Assembly (NCBI RefSeq): GCF_003318255.1
Contig: NZ_QOCF01000028.1
Location: forward strand, 310,001 to 374,000
From: Ruegeria sp. A3M17
Lineage (GTDB): Bacteria > Pseudomonadota > Alphaproteobacteria > Rhodobacterales > Rhodobacteraceae
Direction: 5' to 3'
DNA length: 64,000 nt
Positions 6,426 through 14,314 of this stretch are shown one piece after another. A program made the position numbers and the translations under genes. Position 1 is the first letter of the stretch; the number at the start of each line of letters is the position of its first letter. The notes under the pieces are model-generated. The model was not told where the DNA came from. It worked only from the letters and a program-made list of their open reading frames with translations, and did no database searches.

Positions 6426-9400
6426 TTAAAGAAGAAAGGCGTCGTCTTCTAACAAGGTTGAAATCACCAGATCATCGTCTTCGATGCCTTCGAATTCCTT
6501 CAAAAGAGACCCAGCTTGCCCCTCAGAACCTTCGTTACCCGACCGTTCAGACCGGCCTGAGAACAACAAAGAAAAGTCATCTTCAATTTCGTCCGCCGGC
6601 AAGAGATCAGAAGCGAATTTGAGAAGATCAGCAGGTTCCTCCAAAATCGCGTTGTCCGAAACTTTCTTGGCGCTTACCGCAAGCCCTGCCGTTGGCAAGA
6701 ACGGGCTCAGCCTTGGCTCGTCATACCCATTATTGCCATCGCCGTTGAGATCGTACTGATAGAAGCTTTCAACGTCGATCACGTCCTCAACGGCTACGCT
6801 GCTAACAAATTCTCCGATACCGTTGACCGTCCATTCGCTAAACGCGCCATCCTCATTCTTCCACAGCACTTTAAAGCCATCCTCGAATGCTTCGGCATGA
6901 ATCGCCTGCCAACCGGGAAAGCTGTTGGGGCCGGTTTTGGCTCCTTTCAGCGTCAGTTCGATTGAGTCATCGATCAGATAAACACCGCGTGTTGATGAGG
7001 CGAGCGTGGTCGATCCGTTAGTTTCAATAGTGGTATTGAAGTGTCCCGTTCGGCCGTCGTCATTCAGATCGACATTATAGAACTCTTCGACGTCGATGAC
7101 ATCTCCGACCCCATTGCTACCTTTAAACTTGCCGTCGGCGCCAACGGTCCATTCGCTGTACGCACCGTCCGCGTTCTTCCACAGCACCTTGAAATCACCA
7201 TCACTGGCTTCTTCGGCGTGAATCGCCTCCCATCCGGCTAGGGTACCTGGGCCGACCAGCCCATCGTTTAGGGTCAGACCAATATTGTCGTTTAGAAGGT
7301 AAACGCCATGAGTTGACGAGTAGAAAGACGTGTCCCCGTCATTTTCGATAAGGGTTGAGAAGTGTCCAATCCGGCCGTCGTTATTCAGATCGACATTGTA
7401 GAACTCTTCGACGTCGATGACATCTCCGACCCCATTGCTACCTATAAACTTGCCATCGGCGCCAACAGTCCATTCGCTGTACGCACCGTCCGCGTTCTTC
7501 CACAGCACCTTGAAACCATCCACAATGGCTTCGGCCTGAATCGCATCCCATCCGGCCAAAGTGCCGGGGCCGACCAGCACCCGCCCATCTTCCAGGGTCA
7601 GACCAAAATTGTCGTTCAGAAGATAAACGCCATGAGTTGACGAGTAGAAAGACGTGTCCCCGTCATTTTCGATAAGGGTTGAGAAGTGTCCAGTCCGGCC
7701 GTCGTTATTCAGATCGACATTGTAGAACTCCTCGACGTCGATGACATTTCCGACCCCGTTGCTGCTTTGAAACTGGCCTGCGCTGTTGACGGTCCATTCG
7801 CTGTACGCACCGTCCCCATTCTTCCACAGCACCTTGAAACCACCTTCAATGGCTTCGGCCTGAATCGCTTGCCAACCGGCAATGCTGTCGGCACCGATAA
7901 GGCCGCCATTCAGGGTCAAGCCAATATTGTCGTTCAGAAGATAAACTTCATGAGTGGACGAAAAGAGCGAAGTGCCCGCGGTGTTTTCAATAAGGGTCGA
8001 GAAGTGACCGGTCCGGCCGTCGTTATTCAGATCGACATTGTAGTATGTTTCGAAGTCGACAATGTTTTGGATACCAGCGCTGGCGACAAACTGGCCCGCG
8101 CTGTTGATATACCACTCGCTGAATGCTCCGCTTGCGTGCTTCCAAAGCAGTTTATAACCACTTAAATACACTTCGGTCTGAACCGCTTGCCAGCCTGCAA
8201 TCGAGTTTTGCCCAACGGCCTGTCCATTCAAAGTCACACCGACGTTCGAGTTGCCCGCATCCACTACGTAGACACCCTGATTTGCGTGCTTCAGTGTCAA
8301 TCCCGTAGCGTCTATATCCGAAAGCTGTGTCCCGTTTATGATGCTTGACCGGTCATACTGAATCAAACCGTTCTGAAATTGGATAAGCTCCACGTCACTT
8401 GAAATCGAAAACGTGATACGCGTGACGACATTCAAAAACTGGTACGTCGCACCATTAGTAATGAACAGATAACCGCTCAGCGCACTGACAAACCTGGCGA
8501 TATCTGTGCCGGTCCCGCCGGAAAAAGATCCAGCATTGCTTGAGATAACGGCAACATCATTGCCTTGTTCGCCAAATACCTGATCGGCACCGGTGCTGAC
8601 CGCGACGTAAATCAAGTCGTTACCGTACCCGCCGAAGATAGAGTTATTGCTTCCATCCGAAAGTGACTGGAACGTGTCGTGGCCGCTGTTGCCGCGCAAA
8701 ATGTTCTGAGCATTGTTACCAAAAATCAGATCATTACCTGCACCGCCATAGGCGTTTTCGATCACAACGCCTTGCGCGATGGTAAATCCGCCTTTTACTC
8801 CTTCGGCAAACGAAATTACACCGCCACCGGTGTCCGTGTAATCCAGTGTCGCCGGACGCAAGTCGATTCTTGCGTTCGCACTACCCTGATACCAGATCGA
8901 GTCATTACCGCCGGTGTCCCAGATAGCCTGATATCCGACACCTGCGACGTTCGCGGACGGGATGACATATGTGTTATTCCCCGAATTGGTCGAAGTGTTC
9001 GCACCGTACATGGCCTGAAGCGCCGCAATGTCCAGGGCACCCAAACCGGTCGACCCGCCATAAGTCGCATTTGCCGAGAGAGTTCCATTCTTAGAGGTCC
9101 AGCCGTCATTGTATGACATGACTGTGTAGACACCCTGATTAAGGCCGCCGACACCAAACGAGTTGAAAGGCGCAGTGACACCGGCCATGACCGTCGTGCC
9201 CAGACCATCATCCTGAGGGTGACCTAACCCAAGCGCGTGGCCCAACTCGTGCAGCAATGTCGTAAAGAAGAATCCACCCGGGTCGCCATTGCTGTTAAAA
9301 CCGGCCTTCCAGAAATCTGTATTGAAGGCGCCAATAGAAGCCCCAGTCGACGGAGTAGAATGAAACCCAAGTGCATTCGGTGAATCAAAAAACGAACTCG

Positions 9401-9665
9401 GTGCGATAGCTTCCACCAGATCAGCCGACCCAAAGTACTGAGTTTCGACAAATCTGACGTTTGCCACAGCTTCTATCGCAGAGAGAGCGGCACGAAACTC
9501 GGCCTTGTACTCCGAAGTCCAAGCCTGCGTGTCGGAAAAGTCTCCGAGATAGTAAGTAAGGGTAGTTACAGTCGCGGGGTTGCCATCGCCATATGCGCGC
9601 GTACCTTGAATTGCACTTAGGGGGGAGGATGCAGGCGGTCTTGCGACAAATGTAGTAGCAGTCAT
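6426..9665 (-). CDS. serralysin-like secreted metalloprotease with five C-terminal W-rich repeats
   Basis: 1079 residues. The zinc site HELGHALGLGH is residues 139-149 (Glu140 catalytic) and the Met-turn SYNDG follows Met183, as in peptidase family M10 (serralysin/matrixin). Residues about 300-390 hold degenerate glycine-aspartate RTX calcium repeats. Residues about 455-985 are five units of about 107 residues, each with a GW-A-E-A...LLWK...YSEW core and a DLNNDGR calcium-loop motif, resembling W-rich C-terminal domains of secreted proteins. There is no N-terminal signal peptide, and the acidic C-terminus ending DDAFLL fits a type I secretion signal. No ABC/HlyD secretion genes are nearby, so it would need an exporter encoded elsewhere. 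Base composition is AT-richer than the core. Confidence 0.85.
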   Translation of the reverse strand: MTATTFVARPPASSPLSAIQGTRAYGDGNPATVTTLTYYLGDFSDTQAWTSEYKAEFRAALSAIEAVANVRFVETQYFGSADLVEAIAPSSFFDSPNALGFHSTPSTGASIGAFNTDFWKAGFNSNGDPGGFFFTTLLHELGHALGLGHPQDDGLGTTVMAGVTAPFNSFGVGGLNQGVYTVMSYNDGWTSKNGTLSANATYGGSTGLGALDIAALQAMYGANTSTNSGNNTYVIPSANVAGVGYQAIWDTGGNDSIWYQGSANARIDLRPATLDYTDTGGGVISFAEGVKGGFTIAQGVVIENAYGGAGNDLIFGNNAQNILRGNSGHDTFQSLSDGSNNSIFGGYGNDLIYVAVSTGADQVFGEQGNDVAVISSNAGSFSGGTGTDIARFVSALSGYLFITNGATYQFLNVVTRITFSISSDVELIQFQNGLIQYDRSSIINGTQLSDIDATGLTLKHANQGVYVVDAGNSNVGVTLNGQAVGQNSIAGWQAVQTEVYLSGYKLLWKHASGAFSEWYINSAGQFVASAGIQNIVDFETYYNVDLNNDGRTGHFSTLIENTAGTSLFSSTHEVYLLNDNIGLTLNGGLIGADSIAGWQAIQAEAIEGGFKVLWKNGDGAYSEWTVNSAGQFQSSNGVGNVIDVEEFYNVDLNNDGRTGHFSTLIENDGDTSFYSSTHGVYLLNDNFGLTLEDGRVLVGPGTLAGWDAIQAEAIVDGFKVLWKNADGAYSEWTVGADGKFIGSNGVGDVIDVEEFYNVDLNNDGRIGHFSTLIENDGDTSFYSSTHGVYLLNDNIGLTLNDGLVGPGTLAGWEAIHAEEASDGDFKVLWKNADGAYSEWTVGADGKFKGSNGVGDVIDVEEFYNVDLNDDGRTGHFNTTIETNGSTTLASSTRGVYLIDDSIELTLKGAKTGPNSFPGWQAIHAEAFEDGFKVLWKNEDGAFSEWTVNGIGEFVSSVAVEDVIDVESFYQYDLNGDGNNGYDEPRLSPFLPTAGLAVSAKKVSDNAILEEPADLLKFASDLLPADEIEDDFSLLFSGRSERSGNEGSEGQAGSLLKEFEGIEDDDLVISTLLEDDAFLL
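6730..8290 (-). repeat. five tandem ~320-bp coding repeats in the protease gene
   Basis: The block encoding FYNVDLNNDGR and its surroundings recurs near 6740, 7060, 7380, 7705 and 8030. The three central copies are almost identical at DNA level over long runs, for example the stretches around 7060-7110 and 7380-7430. This indicates recent duplication or ongoing homogenisation, and copy number may vary between strains. Confidence 0.85.
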
Positions 9666-10053
9666 TATGGATTCTCAACTTAAACGATATTGATTGCTCG
9701 GGTTTTCTCTAAAAATGATGACCCAATTAAGGCGACCAAACCTCACTTTCGTGAAACTCAAAGAAAAAGACAACAGACTTAGCTGTTTACGTGAGGTTAA
9801 ATGCATCTACCCTATTAATACCGTTTATCAATCCCTCTTTTTGAAGATGTTCGGTTAAAAAACCCACACTAAATCCTCAATATGCAGGATGCTAAAGTAG
9901 AAATGGAAATTGGTTGTGCAATCGAATTTCCATTACGTTTTTGTGCTGTGTTGTCGATGTCTGGCGAAGTGTGATCACGCGTCGCCTGACCTATCCGGCC
10001 AGTTCGTCGCTCTTTGGCATGACTGCCTATCATTCAGACAGGTTTCGTGAGCA
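9666..10053. other. AT-rich region upstream of the protease gene
   Basis: No gene is supported. An 8-bp perfect inverted repeat AACCTCAC / GTGAGGTT (9739-9746 and 9791-9798, 44 bases between the arms) lies about 75 bases before the protease start and could be a regulator site. No clear -35/-10 pair can be named. Confidence 0.35.
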
Positions 10054-10093
10054 CTTAAGAGGGGGCTGCTCTATCCAGTTGAGCCACGGGGCC
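10054..10093 (-). repeat. direct repeat copy 2: truncated 5' half of tRNA-Arg
   Basis: 39 of 40 bases equal 6073-6112. The match ends in the anticodon loop, so this copy cannot form a tRNA. It sits next to the core-like LacI gene. The likely reading is that the original tRNA gene stood here and was split by insertion of the 3.9-kb segment carrying the protease, with the intact tRNA now displaced to 6036-6112. Confidence 0.75.
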
Positions 10094-10207
10094 ATGCGAC
10101 GCTCTCTTTAGCCCGGTTTTTCAACCTTGTCATGGCCTTTGCGCGACGGTTGTAAAACTTGCGCTGTTCACGCTACCATCAGGCAAAACAACATCGCAGG
10201 TGCCTCA

Positions 10208-11233
10208 GTGACAACAGAAACCAAACGCCCGCTTACCCTTCGTGATGTTTCGGAAGCGTCCGGGGTGTCGGAAATGACGGTCAGTCGGGTTCTACGGAAC
10301 AGGGGCGATGTTTCGGACGCCACGCGCACCCGCGTATTGGCCGCCGCGAAAGAGCTGGGGTATGTGCCCAACAAAATCGCGGGGGCATTGGCCTCAAGCC
10401 GGGTGAATTTGGTGGCGGTGATCATCCCCTCGCTATCGAACATGGTCTTCCCCGAGGTTCTGACGGGCATCAATCAGGTTCTGGAAGACACTGAGTTGCA
10501 ACCGGTTGTGGGCGTCACCGACTATATGCCGGAAAAAGAAGAGAAAGTGCTGTACGAGATGCTCTCGTGGCGGCCATCCGGGGTCATCATTGCCGGTTTG
10601 GAACATACGGAAGCCGCGCGGGCGATGCTGGATTCAGCCGGTATTCCGGTGGTCGAAATCATGGACACAGACGGCAAGCCGGTGGACGCGATGGTTGGGA
10701 TCTCTCATCGTCGTGCCGGGCGCGAAATGGCGCAGGCGATCCTGAAGGCTGGCTATGAGCATATCGGGTTCATGGGCACCAAAATGCCGCTGGATCACAG
10801 GGCCCGCAAGCGGTTCGAAGGCTTCACCGAAGTTCTGGGAAAACACGGCGTCGAGATTGAGGATCGCGAATTCTACTCTGGTGGATCAGCTCTGGCCAAA
10901 GGGCGTGAGATGACACAGACGATGCTGGAGCGGTCCCCCGATCTGGATTTCCTCTACTACTCCAACGACATGATCGGTGCAGGTGGGCTATTGTATCTGC
11001 TAGATCAGGGTATTGATGTGCCGGGACAGATCGGCCTGGCCGGGTTCAACAATGTCGAGCTTCTGCAGGGCCTGCCGCGCAAGTTGGCCACAATGGACGC
11101 CTGCAGGTTGGAAATCGGGCGCACAGCCGCAAAAATCATCGCGGCGCAATTGGCCGATCCCAACGCCGAGATCGACACGCGTGTGACCCTGACCCCCAAG
11201 ATCAGCTTTGGCGACACCCTAAAGCGGCGCTGA
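10208..11233 (+). CDS. LacI-family transcriptional regulator
   Basis: 341 residues from GTG 10208 (AGGTG box upstream; the longer frame from 10127 adds an unlikely leader). The N-terminus has the LacI helix-turn-helix (LTLRDVSEASGVSEMTVSRVLRN) and hinge (ALASSRVNLVAVIIPSLSN), followed by a periplasmic-binding-protein-like effector domain of normal length. It resembles gluconate-type GntR repressors, but the effector is not deducible here. The next gene starts 4 bases after its stop, so the two are cotranscribed. Confidence 0.9.
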   Translation: MTTETKRPLTLRDVSEASGVSEMTVSRVLRNRGDVSDATRTRVLAAAKELGYVPNKIAGALASSRVNLVAVIIPSLSNMVFPEVLTGINQVLEDTELQPVVGVTDYMPEKEEKVLYEMLSWRPSGVIIAGLEHTEAARAMLDSAGIPVVEIMDTDGKPVDAMVGISHRRAGREMAQAILKAGYEHIGFMGTKMPLDHRARKRFEGFTEVLGKHGVEIEDREFYSGGSALAKGREMTQTMLERSPDLDFLYYSNDMIGAGGLLYLLDQGIDVPGQIGLAGFNNVELLQGLPRKLATMDACRLEIGRTAAKIIAAQLADPNAEIDTRVTLTPKISFGDTLKRR

Positions 11234-11237
11234 ACAA

Positions 11238-12452
11238 GTGGCGCTGCAACGGCTGGACAACCGAACAGCTCGCGCGCTGTTCATGGATCGTCATGCATTG
11301 GCCGAGCCGCCATCGGGCGGCGCAAAAGGCTCGGAATTGCTGGACCTTATCCATCGGCTTGGCTTTGTGCAATTGGACAGCATCAACACGGTTGCACGCG
11401 CGCATGACATGATCCTGTTTTCGCGACGTCCATCCTATCGGGCCAACAACCTTAAGCGCCTATACGAACGTGACAAGGCGCTGTTTGAACACTGGACCCA
11501 TGACGCCGCTGTCATTCCGATGGCGTTTTATCCGCACTGGCATTTGCGGTTTCAGCGCGATGCGGATCTGCTGAAGTCCCGATGGAAGAATTGGCGCCGC
11601 GACGGGTTCGAGCAGCGATTTGCAACCGTTCTGCAACATATTCGGGATCACGGGCCGGTCTCTTCGTCCGATGTTGGCAAGGACGAGAAAAAGGGATCCG
11701 GCGGCTGGTGGGACTGGCATCCGTCAAAAACGGCGTTGGAGTTTCTTTGGCGCTCGGGCGCACTGACGGTTATAGGGCGGCAAGGATTTCAAAAGCGCTA
11801 TGATCTGACAGAACGGGTGATCGAAACGCATCTTTGCCCGGGCAATATGTCCTGTGATGCCGAGGAGACGGTGGATTGGCTGTGCAACGCGGCGCTTGAC
11901 CGGCTGGGGTTCGCGACGTCTGGCGAACTGGCCGCATTTTGGGACACTGTAACAACAAGCGAGGCAAAATCCTGGTATGAACAGGGTCTAATTCAGGGAA
12001 AATTGGAAGAGATCGAGGTGACATGCGCGGACGGCAAGCTGCGCAAAGTGATCGCCCGACCAACCGTTTCCGAGGATGCAGAGGCTGCACCCCGTCCCTC
12101 GGGCCGCATTCGGGTCCTTAGCCCATTTGATCCCATGCTGCGCGACCGCAACCGGGCCGAACGGTTGTTCGGCTTTCACTATCGCATCGAGGTTTTTGTA
12201 CCCGCCGTAAAACGTTCTTACGGTTACTATGTGTTCCCGCTGCTTGAGGGCGGCGGATTGATCGGGCGGATTGACATGAAAGCCAACCGGGATCGCGGCG
12301 TGTTACAAATCAGCGCCTTATGGCCGGAACGATCCGTGCGCTGGTCCGATGCCAGAACCAAAAGGTTGCAATCAGAGCTCGAACGGGTCCGACGATTTAC
12401 CGGGCTGGACAACGTAGAATTTGCCTGCGATTGGTTGAAAGACCCTAAATAG
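11238..12452 (+). CDS. YcaQ/AlkX-type winged-helix DNA glycosylase family protein
   Basis: 404 residues, GTG start 4 bases after the LacI gene. The sequence fits the HTH_42 (YcaQ) family of tandem winged-helix proteins, which includes glycosylases that unhook interstrand crosslinks or remove alkylated bases. The QLD triplet in FVQLDSINTV (near residue 41) matches the catalytic QxD motif of the YcaQ branch. The C-terminal part (SPFDPMLRDRNRAERLFGF, Y-Y-FPLLEGGGLIGRID) is the typical conserved end. Activity on a particular lesion is inferred from the family. Confidence 0.85.
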   Translation: MALQRLDNRTARALFMDRHALAEPPSGGAKGSELLDLIHRLGFVQLDSINTVARAHDMILFSRRPSYRANNLKRLYERDKALFEHWTHDAAVIPMAFYPHWHLRFQRDADLLKSRWKNWRRDGFEQRFATVLQHIRDHGPVSSSDVGKDEKKGSGGWWDWHPSKTALEFLWRSGALTVIGRQGFQKRYDLTERVIETHLCPGNMSCDAEETVDWLCNAALDRLGFATSGELAAFWDTVTTSEAKSWYEQGLIQGKLEEIEVTCADGKLRKVIARPTVSEDAEAAPRPSGRIRVLSPFDPMLRDRNRAERLFGFHYRIEVFVPAVKRSYGYYVFPLLEGGGLIGRIDMKANRDRGVLQISALWPERSVRWSDARTKRLQSELERVRRFTGLDNVEFACDWLKDPK

Positions 12453-12461
12453 GGTCTTTTG
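12438..12461. terminator. bidirectional terminator between convergent genes
   Basis: A 9-bp stem AAAGACCCT / AGGGTCTTT with an AAAT loop (12438-12446 with 12451-12459) and T-runs on both strands. It overlaps the stop codon of the YcaQ-like gene and ends just short of the FAH-family gene, so it can serve both convergent transcripts. Confidence 0.8.
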
Positions 12462-13151
12462 TCAGATCAGACTCAGGCTGATAGGCTGTAACCCGTCAAT
12501 CCCGCCTTCCAGGACATCGCCCGCCAAAACCGGGCCAACGCCGGCCGGTGTGCCAGTCAGGATCAGATCACCGGGTCGCAGGTGATAGTATCCAGACAAA
12601 TGGGAGATGACCTCATCTATCTTCCAGATCAGCTCTTCCAGCGTCGCGTCCTGCCGCGTTTCCCCGTTCACGCTAAGATAAATGCGTTTATTGTCGTCCG
12701 GGGACCAATCTGCCGCGCGGGTCAACGGGGCTAGCACGGTGCCGTTTTCCAGATCCTTGCCCAGATCCCATGGACGCTGTTTATTCCGTTCGCGGATTTG
12801 CAGGTCACGACGCGTCATGTCCAACGCACAACCGTAGCTATAGACTGCGTCCAGCGCCTCGGCCCGCGTCGCACGAAAAACGGGTCTGCCGATCGCGACC
12901 GCCAGCTCCATCTCGTGGTGAAAATTCGCAGTTCCCGGCGGATAAGGCACCGTTGCACCCGACAGAACCGCGTTTGGGGCAGATTTTGTAAAGTAGAACG
13001 GCGCCTCACGATCGACCTCATTTCCCATTTCGGCCGCATGGGCCGCATAATTGCGGCCAACACAGAAAATGCGTCCCACGGGATATGTCGACAATTCACC
13101 CTCAACCGGGATCGAAATCGGGTCGGGTAAGGAAAACAGATTGTCCGGCAT
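12462..13151 (-). CDS. fumarylacetoacetate hydrolase-family protein
   Basis: 229 residues with the family metal-binding pattern: FCVGRNYAAHAAEMG near residue 30, H-HEMELAVAIG around residues 85-95 and LTGTPAGVGPV near the C-terminus. The length suits single-domain fumarylpyruvate hydrolases and acylpyruvases rather than full FAH. An AGGGGGC box precedes the ATG. It lies one gene from hpaR, so a role in cleaving a ring-fission product of an aromatic compound is plausible, although a housekeeping acylpyruvase is also possible. Confidence 0.85.
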   Translation of the reverse strand: MPDNLFSLPDPISIPVEGELSTYPVGRIFCVGRNYAAHAAEMGNEVDREAPFYFTKSAPNAVLSGATVPYPPGTANFHHEMELAVAIGRPVFRATRAEALDAVYSYGCALDMTRRDLQIRERNKQRPWDLGKDLENGTVLAPLTRAADWSPDDNKRIYLSVNGETRQDATLEELIWKIDEVISHLSGYYHLRPGDLILTGTPAGVGPVLAGDVLEGGIDGLQPISLSLI

Positions 13152-13639
13152 TAAAGCCCCCTAACTGCAACTTGCAGCTTGTTTCTAAGTTGGCAGGACC
13201 AGTTGAACAAGTCTTGCTGGATCGCGCCGGGCATCACCATCATGCGAACTAGCCCCATGGCTGGCCGTTCACAATTCAAAGTTTCGCCTTGGAAAGCCTT
13301 GGGTACGCGCTACCTTTGGTTGTATCATGGATCACGCCACCATCGTTTTGACACTCATTCCCTGGCGATATCCGAAATCCACCCGTCGCTGATCAGGTGA
13401 TTTGCCTGTAGGCGGGTGCAACTGAATCAGAGAGCGACGGCCATAGACCTGTACCCCCACACGGTCTTTGCGTCCGGATGTCCGCTTATTTTCAGGTGGC
13501 TGTTTCTCTGAGGTGTGAGCCGGATAAATCCATCCGGCCACGGGCCAGACACGCAGTCCAGTCAAAGTCTGGCCACCCCGCCGGAGGATACCCATACTTC
13601 TCTGGCGGGGGCAAAAGCCTTCGCATGCGCGACGTGCGA
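13152..13639. other. 488-bp intergenic region with palindrome and hairpins
   Basis: No gene is convincing here. Three structures stand out. The palindrome CTGCAA-C-TTGCAG (13165-13177) lies just upstream of the FAH-family gene. A perfect 7-bp hairpin (13519-13525 with 13532-13538) and a GC-rich 7-bp stem with a 21-nt loop (13576-13582 with 13604-13610) lie nearer hpaR. They could be a regulator site, transcript-end structures or an unannotated small RNA. Confidence 0.4.
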
Positions 13640-14074
13640 TCAGGTCTTCAAATCATGCAGATCGTTCAGCAGGTCCAGCAGCGCTTCGTGCCGATCCGAG
13701 CCTAGCTGGGTCTTGATCTCCTCAGCCAGACGTAGTGTCACCTGCATGTTGTCTTGGATGATCTTTTCGCCCTTGACCGTGATATCGATGATCTGACGTC
13801 GCTTATCCTCGGGATGGACCCGGCGCCGGATCAAATCCTTGGCTTCCAGTTTTTGCAAAATGCGCGTCAGACTGGGCAGCAAAAGGCACGATCGATCCGC
13901 GATATGCGTTGGCTCTTGAGGGCCTTCTTCTTTCAGAACACGCAAAACGCGCCATTGCTGTTCCGTAACACCCGCATCAGCCAGCATGTTCCGAATGGGC
14001 CCCATGACCCTTTCGCGCGCCCGCAACAGTGCAATCGGCAATGAGCGGGACGTATTAGGCAAGTCGCTGGTCAT
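13640..14074 (-). CDS. hpaR: MarR-family regulator, HpaR-like
   Basis: 144 residues from ATG 14074; a TTG 6 codons upstream is less likely. It carries the MarR winged helix (residues about 30-110, with THIADRSCLLLPSLTRILQKLEAKDLIRRRVHPEDKRRQ) and the SLPIALLRARERVM N-terminus seen in HpaR/HpcR, the repressor of homoprotocatechuate catabolism. It is divergent from the decarboxylase-aldolase operon and is the obvious candidate to control it. Confidence 0.85.
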   Translation of the reverse strand: MTSDLPNTSRSLPIALLRARERVMGPIRNMLADAGVTEQQWRVLRVLKEEGPQEPTHIADRSCLLLPSLTRILQKLEAKDLIRRRVHPEDKRRQIIDITVKGEKIIQDNMQVTLRLAEEIKTQLGSDRHEALLDLLNDLHDLKT

Positions 14075-14314
14075 AGTGGAATTTTTGCCCAAATTGGATC
14101 AAACTGCAACTGGTCAAGCGTTTTACCCATGATATCAGAAGCTTGACCGTGTAATATACAACCCTTTTAGGCACAGTGCTGCATCGCGACGCATTTCAAA
14201 ATTAGTAAACAAAGCAATTAATATTGACGTTTTCTTCATAATGACGATCACTGGACGTACAAAGAAACTAAGTCCCGGTCCGATCCCGGGGTTGGCAGAA
14301 ATCTGAGGGTTAAG
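14075..14314. promoter_or_regulatory. divergent hpaR / decarboxylase promoter region
   Basis: 240 AT-richer bases between divergent genes. An AACTGCAACT element at 14102-14111 also occurs at 13163-13172, upstream of the FAH-family gene. TCAAGC (14114-14119) and GCTTGA (14141-14146) form a spaced inverted repeat, and TGTA-ATA-TACA lies at 14150-14160. One of these is probably the HpaR operator; I cannot tell which. Confidence 0.45.

Noticed and set aside
7000-8100. CRISPR-like or intergenic tandem repeats
   Set aside because: The period is about 320 bp, the repeats are in frame, and they encode protein domains of the metalloprotease.
13332-13595. Minus-strand frame of 87 codons between the FAH-family gene and hpaR
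   Set aside because: No ribosome binding site, no domain and unlikely composition; it is more likely non-coding DNA with hairpins.
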